This document shows, piece after piece, positions 1 through 9,423 of a stretch of 64,000 nucleotides of DNA. Each line of letters starts with the position of its first letter. The stretch's first letter is position 1. The notes beneath the pieces were generated by a model. That model was not told the DNA's origin, made no database searches, and saw only the letters and a list, made by a program, of their open reading frames with translations. Source of the stretch: Eustoma russellianum (lineage: Eukaryota; Streptophyta; Magnoliopsida; Gentianales; Gentianaceae); assembly GCA_036186865.1 (NCBI GenBank), contig AP025074.1, forward strand, positions 7,734,358 through 7,798,357. The letters run 5' to 3'. Both the position numbers and the translations under genes were made by a program.

Positions 1-34
1 TTTTGCAATCATTCAAACATGATATATCACAACA
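1..34 (-). mobile_element. Terminal tip of a Sirevirus-type LTR cut by the window edge
   Basis: The first 34 bases match the right-hand end of the 2.7-2.9 kb LTRs at 1226-3908, 9424-12288 and 18154-20999, ending in the same ATATCACAACA. On the plus strand this is the end of a minus-oriented LTR. The rest lies left of the window, so I cannot tell a solo LTR from part of a full element. Confidence 0.8.
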
Positions 35-345
35 ATTGGTATAGCATTAACTAGAATTATGCTTCGGCTATATTGTCAAGCAAACCCAGGATTAAAGATC
101 AGGTATGAATTATTATTTGAGGTTTTGGGGTATTACATTCATGTTATAATTCTTTATTTATTTCATGGCGGTTTATTGTATTCTTGCTGGGTGATTTTTA
201 TCACTCACACTTTTATTTTTCCCAGAGCCAGATAATGCTAAGATTGAGTGGATCGAGGATGAGCCAAGGGTACCATATCCATAGGCGAGGAAATCTGAGG
301 AAAGCGAAGCTTAAGGACTTTTGTGCTGCCAGGACTTTGTACCCT
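35..345 (+). mobile_element. Fragment of a long Ty3/gypsy LTR (U5-side part)
   Basis: This stretch aligns by eye with the reverse complement of 30641-30750 in the 4.1-kb gypsy LTR. They share a CTTGCTGG block, a TCACTCAC block, a T-rich tract ending in CCCAG, and a short ORF (see 225-284). Similarity fades after the ORF stop. The last bases (about 346-365) instead match the interior of the Sirevirus element near 15780-15810, so the junction is near 345. It appears to be an older LTR remnant next to the old Sirevirus copy. Confidence 0.6.
225..284 (+). other. Exon-like 20-codon ORF in a gypsy LTR (copy A)
   Basis: A 19-residue reading frame plus TAG starts at the last G of a pyrimidine-rich TTTTTCCCAG, a good 3' splice-site consensus, and ends in EWIEDEPRVPYP. 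The same 20-codon frame lies at the same distance from a CCCAG in the long LTRs at 30641-30700 and 37143-37202 (minus strand). In the last 14 codons I count nine nucleotide differences from the 30.6-kb copy, eight of them synonymous. There is no ATG, so if translated it would be a spliced or read-through tail. Function is unknown. Confidence 0.55.
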
Positions 346-365
346 TTTTAATTTTGGGTCCTTAC

Positions 366-3300
366 TGATGAGCCCACGATGGGGTCAACGCAACATATTT
401 TCATGTATCACGTATTGTCACATGTTAGTTCTGTAAGACATGGCATATCACTGTTAACTCCGCACAGACTAGTGCTACTTCTTATGTCTTATAGTATTAA
501 CTAACCCTTAGGACATGTCATATATGTTGTGTATCTTGTGTTTGTTGCTTGGTGTCTTTGAAGATAGGTCAAAGAGAGCTTTACATTGAAGAAGCATGAA
601 CACCGATCGATCCATGTCCCATCTGATCGGATGATATCATTGTTCAAACAAAGCTTGAAGATGCAATTAAAACCTGAAATTTTGTCCAAGCAAGGAGGTG
701 ATAAGCAAGTAGCTTACAAGCAAGGTGGTGACAAGCACCCATGTCAAATCTGAATTTGTTCCTCACGTTAAGCATGGAGAGACAAGCTGTTCAAAGCTTT
801 AACCAATAGGAAGGAGTCTTGCAAATGCTCAAACCAATCACAATCAAGTGAAGACAATTCAGCAAGCTGCACAAACTTGGATCCAATCAAATTCAATGAA
901 GAAATCGGCTGGTTTATGGTTAAATGGTTTGAATATTCAAAGCCTAAACTACAACCAATCAAAAGGAGTTCAAACCAAGCTGCTCAATGTGTTAACCAAT
1001 CAAAATTGTGGCTGAAAGCTAGCATGGAAGAAACGGTGGATTAAGCTTCATTCTTTTGAAAATTCAAAGCCACACTCACAACCAATCAAAGCCTAACTCA
1101 AAGCAAGCTGCTCCAAGTTTTATCCAATCAAATTGATCAAGAAAAGGCTGGAAAACAGGGATGGATTACACGGCAAAGCAACCAGATTCTTGGAACCAAA
1201 GTTATTCAAAAACAAAACATGTTATTGTTGGACCTGTATAGCACCACTAGAGGGGGGGTGAATAGTGGGTTAGCGGAAATTACACTACAATTACCTTCAA
1301 AAACTTGTTTGAAGACCCCTTTGCCTCTTTAGCCTCAGGTTCTGGAATTTCCAGAAACAGTTCAATGTTTTGAGTGCTTTGGTTGAACCACTTATACACC
1401 TGTGCAAGCTCTCAAACTTGGCAGAGATCAAGTTTAGAATGTTTATAGTATGTCATAAAAATTTCAGTCAATTCCAAGCAAGTTTGCACGTTCAAATAAG
1501 CAAGAAAAGTAAAGTGTGCAATTCTGGCAGTTTCAGGCAGAATATTAGCTTAACTTCAAACGATGATATCTCAAAATCTACCCGTGCTATTTTGATGAAT
1601 CTTATGTCAAATTAAACCTTATGATGTCTAGTTTAATTTGATATAAGGCTCACTTCAAGATTCGCAGGATAACCTATTCAAATTGAACAAGTTTTGCACA
1701 CTGGTCAGAATTGTTCACAGAATGTAGCAACAATTTTGTGAAGACGATTTGAATATGCTAAACTCCTTAGAATTTAGTGATTCTTGCGGCTAATGAAAGC
1801 TAACACATTGAAGTATAATATATCCAAAATTCATGCAATTCTAAGACTGTTTGCTTGTTCAATTATGCGTGCCAAGTTAGTGTAATTCTCAGGCAGAAAA
1901 CAGTAAGTGCAGGAAATAAGTAAAGAACACAAGGAATTATCCTGGTTCGGTCAATGTGACCTACTCCAGTCCCAAGAGACACCTTCTCTTGGATTTCACT
2001 AAACACCAAACACCAAAGTCACCTTACAAAGCCAAAGGAAGAAGCTTTTCACCAACTTCTTCAAGAGACTTCACCAAAACAAACAGCAACTAGTTTGTTT
2101 CACCTTTGCACCTTTGCACCTTTTGCTCACCTCTAAGGAGTAAGCTTTATACACCAGCTTCTCCCTTACAATATGTCGTTTAAAAGGTGTTGAAATGACA
2201 AGAAATGAAGAACTATACAATCATAAAGCTTGCTGTAAATGTGTTCTTCAATATAGAAGAGTAGAAGAGAAGAATGGAGACAAAGAGCTGAATGTCTTGC
2301 TTGCTTTTCTTTTGTTTTTCGTTGGTGCACTTTTACTCTTCACCTTTGGAGCTATTTATAGCCAAGAGGACAGCCTAAAGGCTCCTCAAAGTAGACGTTG
2401 GAGCTGGTTGAGAATGGAGAAAAATCAGCACTTTTCTAGCTATCCAAATGAAACTTATCTTTTGTTGCTTTGAATCAGTCTTCAAACTGAACTTTTATCC
2501 TTCATCTTATCCCATTATAAACGTTGGAATGAGGTGGAAAATGACTTTATTTGAACGTTTAAAAGGCAGCTCCAATCAGCAATGTCCATGTGTGAATAAC
2601 TTGCCATGTATGCAGCTGAATTGGCGTGTATTTTGCACAATTTTATCTCCTCATTTTGAACACTAAATGAACGTTGGAATGTAGCTAAAAGATAGAGAGA
2701 ATTCAGCTAAGCCTTTGAATTTGACTTGGTCTTCAATCATATAGCCGTTGCATGGCATTGGTTGAGAGACTTTTGCTTCAAATTTGCTACATTGTAGGAC
2801 TTGTTTTTGTCACACATTATAACCTGAATCTTGACCATATAGCATACGAAATTTTGCTCCATTTTTGAGCCAAAATAGCCGTTGAAAACAGCTCAAGAAT
2901 AGTCACTTGAAATCAGCACCAAAATAGGATTTATTTCAACTTACCTTGACTTGTTCAAAATCTGAAAATTTGAACATGATTTGTGTGCCAATATCCGTTT
3001 GCACACATATAATATATAGCCTTTTATGTCTTCAACATGTAGCATAGAATACCATATGAAGAATGCCAAGAATTCCAAGAAAACCATATATGTGATAACC
3101 ATAATATAAGAATTCCAATTGATATACCATGCTGCCCGTTTCCATAAATATGGGGCATGTACTATATGTGACATAAACACATATAAACATCATATAACCA
3201 ATATATAACACGTTAGAAGGTCCATTGGCAAGTGAAGAGACCAGAATACCCCTTAGCACAAAAATAGGAATTTTGTCCTAGGATGAACCTAGACATGGTG

Positions 3301-4356
3301 CTGCTCCAGATTCATTTTTGCCATGATGTGACATGACTTATAAATGTGTCATATGATCATATAAATCCGTTGGAAGAAGACCAAATAAGAATGAGAAGTC
3401 CAAATGGTGAAATTACCAAAATAACCCTTATAAAGATCAATAAGCTTCACCACCGTGTCAAGTCAGTTTTTATCCGTGTCAAGCATGCTTTTCCTCAGCC
3501 AATTAGATTCTAAATTGAACAAGGATCATGTGGGCTTTTGAATCACTCAATTTGGAGTTCATTTGCCCAAGATATGAACCAAAACCTGCAATAGGATACT
3601 AAACCAAGCAATTTGCCTTATATTGTAAGTCATGTGACTTCAAGGCTTGGTTAGATCATATAATTAACATGTATTGGCATATATATCATCTAAGATCAGT
3701 TTGAACATATCTTGATTTAGACATGTGATTGAATTGGCCAAGTTCAATCTCATGATCTTAATCAAACTTGTTCAATCTTGATTCATTCAATCAATTTCAC
3801 ATTTAGCTCATAAATTCAATCTCATGCACACATATACTTTAAACGTTACACACACATACATGCTCACATATGCATTTTGCAATCATTCAAACATGATATA
3901 TCACAACAGTTATTCCTAGTCTTGTACTTTGTACTTTAAACTGTGTACCTTGTAGATTTTCGTTTGTTATAAATAGGTAGGAACCTAAATGTACAAAAAC
4001 ACAATTTACAACACAATTTCAAGAAACACATTTCAATCAAACTTTCCTTTAAGGAGTTCTCAACTTATTCTAGTTGAAGTTTAAGACCACTTAACGGTTT
4101 TCTTTCAAGTTCATAGCCTAGGACTTGTTAGTACTCACTTCATTTTTGGTTTACAGCATCATAGGGTCTCAATGAGGTTTTAGATGTGTTGGAATGCCAA
4201 AGAGGAAGAGGTGTTGGCATAAATTGAGCCAAGAACAAACGGTTACAGTTCAAGGGGTGTCATTGTGATGTTTTTTGCCATAGCTGTGGTTCAAATCAGT
4301 TTGGAGTAGGAGACAAAGTCCTTGGAACGTTTATCTAGCCTTCGTTTGGCTCATCA
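366..4356 (+). repeat. 5' LTR of gag-only element copy 1, split by a solo LTR
   Basis: The LTR runs from TGATGAGCC to GGCTCATCA and is interrupted at 1226-3913 by a Sirevirus solo LTR plus one target duplicate. Without it the length is about 1303 bp, matching the 3' LTR at 7761-9064. A TATAAATA box lies at 3968-3975, after the insertion, so the U3 upstream of the promoter has been pushed about 2.7 kb away. Confidence 0.9.
1226..3908 (-). mobile_element. Solo LTR of the Sirevirus-type family
   Basis: It begins TGTTGGACCTG, ends ATCACAACA and is flanked by the direct repeat GTTAT (1221-1225 and 3909-3913). It is homologous over its length to the LTRs at 9424-12288 and 18154-20999, but at 2683 bp it is shorter and lacks the 36-bp repeat array near the terminus. 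There is no internal region, so it is a product of LTR-LTR recombination. ORFs inside it are not maintained between LTR copies. Confidence 0.92.
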
Positions 4357-4358
4357 AT

Positions 4359-4370
4359 TGGTATCAGAGC
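4359..4370 (+). other. Primer-binding site, initiator-Met tRNA type
   Basis: TGGTATCAGAGC lies two bases after the LTR end at 4356. It is complementary to the 3' end of plant initiator methionine tRNA and sets the element's plus orientation. Confidence 0.92.
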
Positions 4371-6310
4371 GTTGGTTAGTCTTCTATTCATGTTACATTG
4401 TTTAAACTTGCATAAAATGATGCTGCCGTGTAGTAAACTGTTTTTTATGTCCATTTAGAATCTGTTAGTTAAGGTAGTTAGTTTATGTTTTAAAGTGTTT
4501 ATTAGATAGTTTACAATAGTTTGGTAAATTAGTTTTAAGTAGCAAAACCGAAAACCAACACAAAAAGAACTTAGACTAGACTTAAGTGTGTTAAAACCTG
4601 TTTGTGTAGTCTAGTTAAAAAAACCGTGTGTAACCTGATTGTTCTTGTTCAATCTAGCTTAGATAATGTTCATTAGGTCCTAATCTAGAAGTTTAAATGG
4701 TAGTTTAGTTGAGTCCTTAAAACAGAAAACTTGAACACAAAAATAGATTAGTAATAGTTAGTTGTAATCAAGTTGTTAAATTCTGATTTTAGTAGTTGTG
4801 TGCAATCTGTTTTAGACGTTTTAGTTGCTGCCTTATTTAGCTTAGTTAGACTAGTTTACAACATAGTTTAAGTGTTTAGTTGGTTGTTTAGTTTAGCACA
4901 AGAAATCCGAAAACTAAAGATCAAGACAAGTAGTTTTAGCTAACTAAGTGTGCTGCCTAGTTTCTAGTGATATACGTTTGATAAGTAGGATATAAACACT
5001 TGCATCTACTATCATCTAGCTTAGAAACTGATTGCATCATACAAACAAAAACCAAGACAAAAACAAGTAGAATAGATAACTTTAAAACAAAACAAAACAA
5101 GTTAGGTAGTTTGCATCAAAACTGATTTCCATTAGTTGTTAGTAATCAGCCTTATAAATTGCATTTAGAAACAACTAAGTTGCATTTAGCTATCTTAAGA
5201 TTAGTTAGATCATTTGCATCAAAAACAGAAAAAAAAACCGAAACAATTTAGTTTAAACTTGATTAAATCTTTGAATGCTATTTGTTTAAACTTGTTGAAT
5301 TTGATTTCACCACCCCTGTTACACCTTAAGTCATTGTTTGGTACAAACTTGATTGAATCTTTTAATTGAAACATTATTGACTTGAGATTTGTCAAAGTGA
5401 AGTAAATTTGTAAGAAACAAGATTTGATTTCAAATTTAACGTTGGCTTTACGTTTATCTTTACTTGGGATTGATTCAATTGTTTAAAGACTTTATTGGAC
5501 TTAAGTTCTTACTTAGGATCACTTTGTCTATATTTATCCCTACACTGTTAAATTGCCGACCCCTGTTATCATCTTGTTGTCTTTACACTTCTTCAACTTG
5601 CATTGAACTTTCATCTATATTGGTTGTTAAATTTTGTGAAACAGTTTTCATATCATTAGTGTTCTTCCGTGTTGTTCAATGAACGTTTCACAAAAGCCAC
5701 ACCAAAACTTGTGCAAGTAAAACCAAAGAAAAAGAAGTCGTGAGCAATGTCTCATAAAGGCAAGTGAGCAGTAGACTCACAAAACAGACAAAGCCAATCC
5801 AAAGGAAAATAATTAGGCTTGTTTGTGAAAGAAACTGAGAGAAAAGTCATTTTTAACGTCAAAAAGCAAGAGACAAGACGTATGAGTGATTTGCACAAGA
5901 AGTGAGATATAGCCATCCAAAGTTCACAAAAGGTGAATTGTGCAAAACCAAAAGCAAATACCTACACCAAAAGTGTTGACTGTTGTAAAGGTTCCTCGAA
6001 CAAACCCTTGTTGAACACTTGTGTGTATGTACTGTCTTTCACTTTATTTACAATTGAATGTGCATTAAAGTTTAAAGTAAGTTAAAGGATTGTTCTGTAC
6101 AAACCCTTAGCTTTCTTTGATTCAGCCAAAAACATCAATTGACTTCTATTTTTCTTTGAATCTTAGATAGTCCAAGATTGTTGTTTATTCAATTGTCAAT
6201 TTGAAGTAGAAATTTACGTTTTGTTAAAGTTATAGTTTGATCTTACTTGCTTGTATTTTGACTTATTTATCTCATTGTTTTACCATCTTGGTTGATTGTT
6301 TTGATTAAAC
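4371..6310 (+). other. Untranslated leader of gag-only element copy 1
   Basis: About 1.9 kb between PBS and ORF, rich in TTAG and GTTTAG words, without a substantial ORF. The matching leader of copy 2 lies at 46968-48894. Short ORFs here (for example 5464-5682) have no counterpart of conserved length in copy 2 and look incidental. A packaging or dimerisation signal would be expected near its 5' end, but I cannot point to one. Confidence 0.7.
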
Positions 6311-7505
6311 ATGATTCTAAAAACCATTTGGGGAGTTGAATGCCATAGGAGAGACTATGATGAACTGGAAAAACGTATGAACTCCTTTGGTCGTAAGAAT
6401 GGTTTATGGGTTGGATATTGGGAATGTAAAACTCCTAGATATCAAACTCTTTCTCAGTGCAATAAAGACGGTTAGTGCATATTACAATGAAATGCTTGAT
6501 GATTTGTACTATGCTTATGTTGAAGAACATGAGGAATTAAGCATGATTAGGTTCTTTGCTGGATTAGATAAAGAGATCGCTGATTGCATGTTGTCTGAAA
6601 AATTCTCATCACTTTATGACATGTATAAAAAGGCAAAGATTGTTCAATCAAACCTAATCCCATGGCAAGTTAATCAAAACTATGGGTATGAACTGAACTC
6701 TTGTGATTCTGAAAATGACAAACCAAATCCAGTTAAGTTAAGCAATTTGAGTCAGACTATGGATAATATTGAAAATGCATTGCTTCAACTTAGAGACATG
6801 GTGCAAGTATTGATAGAATCTGAAAAGAACAAAGACTTGCAATCTGACATTTTTGTGAATGATGGTTTGTATGAAATTAGTCCCAACATGCCTGAAACTG
6901 GAACTCCTTTATCTGAATTGCATGTTCAACCTTGTGTACTGTCTGAAGAAGACCCTTCACTTGAATCTGTTGGTGATTTCCAAAGTGTTAGTCGTTTGCT
7001 TATAGATGATGTTAATTATGATAACACTTTGTCTGAAAATGATTTACATTGTGACATGCATATAAATGAAATCCCTGTGCATGATCTGCATTCTGCTGAG
7101 ATGCTTGTTTCTGGGTTACAATCTGAATTACATCTTGTACATTTCATTGATGACATTGATGTAAGTAATTCTGTTGAGAATGACATTGATAAACTAGATT
7201 CTTATGATTTGATGTTAGCTGAACTAGATTGTCTACTTGATGTAGAGCTTGATCATGATGTCATTATTGAAATAGATTCAGCTACAAATGAACATAAATC
7301 CTTGGATGAACTAGTTAATGAATTGAATGACATATTTAGTATAGATGAAGATTCTATTTCTGAAATATCTATTTCATCTCATCTTGTTGAATGTCTGCCT
7401 GTTGTCATCTCAATTGATACATCTTGTCTAAATATTGCACATGTCTGTAAGATTTGTACATTTAGTGTTAACATGTTGCAATGTGCTTTTTGGATGTTGT
7501 TTTAA
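6311..7505 (+). pseudogene. Gag-like ORF of copy 1, frameshifted
   Basis: The ORF corresponds to the 431-codon frame of copy 2 (45672-46967). The reading begins at the ATG at 6311. A single extra G near 6470 (GACGGTTAG against GACGTTAG in copy 2) breaks the frame, leaving a 372-codon frame from 6387. The segment around RFFAGLDKEIADCML and the following MYKKA resembles the C-terminal half of Ty3/gypsy gag domains, in which R-F-x-x-G-L-x-x-E-I-A is typical. The rest is a long acidic region rich in D, E, S and N. There is no CCHC zinc knuckle. A further extra A near the end creates a stop at 7503-7505, earlier than in copy 2. I infer a capsid-like role; the acidic region has no assignable function. 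Confidence 0.7.
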
Positions 7506-7731
7506 TCTGTTAGGATGTATGTGTTCTAAAATTTTTGTTATCATATTGTTAATACATCCTAAACATTTTAGAAAGCATGTACACACCTTATTCTTTCTTC
7601 AAAGATAAGGATGCACCAAGGTATTTCACCTTCACCATTTGTATTATCATGTTCCTATTTGGTTATGGTGTAGTTGAGCATACGTGTACATCCTAAACCC
7701 CTATCCCTTATTCTATCCATGTTGAGATTCG

Positions 7732-7760
7732 AGGACGAATCATTTTCAAGAGGGAGGGAA
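7732..7760 (+). other. Polypurine tract with relic pol tail, copy 1
   Basis: The purine run AAGAGGGAGGGAA (7748-7760) abuts the 3' LTR start, as expected for the plus-strand primer. Just upstream is GATTCGAGGACGAATC, an imperfect palindrome often found before the PPT of plant Ty3/gypsy elements. One frame across it reads DSRTNHFQEGGNDEP, which resembles the C-terminal end of gypsy pol polyproteins. This points to descent from an autonomous gypsy element by internal deletion. Confidence 0.75.
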
Positions 7761-9064
7761 TGATGAGCCCACGATGGGGTCAACGCAACATATTTTTCAT
7801 ATATCACGTATTGTCACATGTTAGTTCTGTAAGACATGGCATATCACTGTTAACTCCGCACACACTAGTGCTACTTCTTATGTCTTATAGTATTAACTAA
7901 CCCTTAGGACATGTCATATATGTTGTGTATCTTGTGTTTGTTGCTTGGTGTCTTTGAAGATAGGTCAAAGAGAGCTTTACATTGAAGAAGCATGAACACC
8001 GATCGATCCATATCCCATCTGATCGGATGATATCATTGTTCAAACAAAGCTTGAAGATGCAATTAAAACCTGAAATTTTGTCCAAGCAAGGAGGTGATAA
8101 GCAAGTAGCTTACAAGCAAGGTGGTGACAAGCACCCATGTCAAATCTGAATTGTTCGTCACGTTAAGCATGGAGAGAGACAAGCTGTTCAAAGCTTTAAC
8201 CAATAGGAAAGAGTCTTGCAAATGCTCAAACAAATCACAATCAAGTGAAGACAATTCAGCAAGCTGCACAAACTTGGATCCAATCAAATTCAATGAAGAG
8301 ATCGGCTGGTTTATGGTTAAATGGTTTGAATATTCAAAGCCTAAACTACAACCAATCAAAAGGAGTTCAAACCAAGCTGCTCAATGTGTTAACCAATCAA
8401 AATTGTGGCCGAAAGCTAGCATGGAAGAAACGGTGGATTAAGCTTCATTCTTTTGAAAATTCAAAGCCACACTCACAACCAATCAAAGCCTAACTCAAAG
8501 CAAGCTGCTCCAAGTTTTATCCAATCAAATTGATCAAGAAAAAGGCTGGAAAACAGGGATGGATTACACGGCAAAGCAACCAGATTCTTGGAACCAAAGT
8601 TATTCAAAAGCAAAACATGTTATTCCTAGTCTTGTACTTTGTACTTTAAACTTTGTACCTTGTAGATTTTCGTTTGTTATAAATAGGTAGGAACCTAAAT
8701 GTACAAAAACACAATTTACAACACAATTTCAAGAAACACATTTCAATCAAACTTTCCTTTAAGGAGTTCTCAACTTATTTCTAGTTGAAGTTTAAGACCA
8801 CTTAACGGTTTTCTTTCAAGTTCATAGCCTAGAACTTGTTAGTACTCACTTCATTTTTGGTTTACAGCATCTTAGGGTCTCAATGAGGTTTTAGATGTGT
8901 TGGAATGCCAAAGAGGAAGAGGTGTTGGTATAAATTGAGCCAGAACAAACGGTTACAGTTCAAGGGGTGTCATTGTGATGTTCTTTGCCATAGCTGTGGT
9001 TCAAATCAGTTTGGAGTAGGAGACAGTCCTTGGAACGTTTATCTAGCCTTCGTTTGGCTCATCA
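7761..9064 (+). repeat. 3' LTR of gag-only element copy 1
   Basis: A 1304-bp LTR from TGATGAGCC to GGCTCATCA, nearly identical to the uninterrupted parts of the 5' LTR. A TATAAATA box lies at about 8678-8685. Its ends form a 9-bp perfect inverted repeat, longer than the usual TG..CA. Confidence 0.92.
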
Positions 9065-9423
9065 CTTACGAGTTAGTTATTCACCTCTTAGTAAAAGTAC
9101 CTTTCAGTACCCATACTTGGGTGATCCTTCTCGGTCTAGCAAATGGTAAGAATGTAGATGGAGCAATGTAGTAGACATGGGGTGAGAAAACGTTAGGCCT
9201 TTGGCCGAGAACCCCTTTTATGCATTATATGGTGTGCATTTTTTGATATGTTCTAGTGTTAGTGTGCATTGTGCGTGATCTAGATGTATGGAATGAATGT
9301 CGTGTATGCATCATTGGTTTCTTCTCATATCTATACGGTACATAATTATATTTTGTACGATATGAAGAAGAGATATGACAAGATGAGGGGAGAGGGGGTC
9401 TTTGCGTCATCTTAGGCGCCATG
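9065..9423 (-). pseudogene. Interior fragment of the older Sirevirus-type element
   Basis: This lies between the gag-only element and the full-length Sirevirus element. Its left part matches 15810-15860 of the full-length element (the GTACCTTTxxGTACCCA region). Its right part encodes a degenerate minus-strand tail of the gag/linker type seen at 16150-16330. The TSD copies CTTAC (9065-9069) and CCATG (9419-9423) at its two ends are the insertion scars of the two younger elements. It once joined 346-365 on the left and 21005 onward on the right. Confidence 0.75.

Larger units (their letters stand above)
366..9064 (+). mobile_element. Gag-only LTR retrotransposon (TR-GAG-like), copy 1
   Basis: A complete element bounded by LTRs that start TGATGAGCC and end GGCTCATCA, with the 5-bp target duplication CTTAC at 361-365 and 9065-9069. 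It has a PBS for initiator-Met tRNA, a leader of about 1.9 kb, one gag-like ORF and a purine tract. Protease, RT, RNase H and integrase are absent, so it must be mobilised in trans. Without the solo LTR nested in its 5' LTR it is about 6.0 kb. Both LTRs are close to 1303 bp and nearly identical, which implies recent insertion. It interrupts an older minus-oriented Sirevirus element. A second copy lies at 44217-50111. Confidence 0.9.

Noticed and set aside
35..60. Primer-binding site after the first LTR tip (ATTGGTATAGC at 35-45)
   Set aside because: It matches only the first eight bases of the primer motif. The LTR orientation would put the PBS on the other side, and the following sequence is gypsy LTR rather than Sirevirus interior.
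225..284. Host gene exon encoding EWIEDEPRVPYP
   Set aside because: The same exon-like ORF is inside both LTRs of a complete gypsy element, so it belongs to the LTR and not to a host gene.
1370..1615. ORF of 81 codons in the solo Sirevirus LTR with relatives at 9421-9645 and 18239-18433
   Set aside because: Length and frame differ in each LTR copy, and it lies in R-U5 sequence whose substitutions show no codon pattern.
4357..4372. tRNA gene suggested by TTGGTATCAGAGC motifs (also near 18140, 23875, 36808, 48895 and 58188)
   Set aside because: Only the 12-13 bases complementary to the tRNA 3' end are present, always next to an LTR end. These are primer-binding sites.
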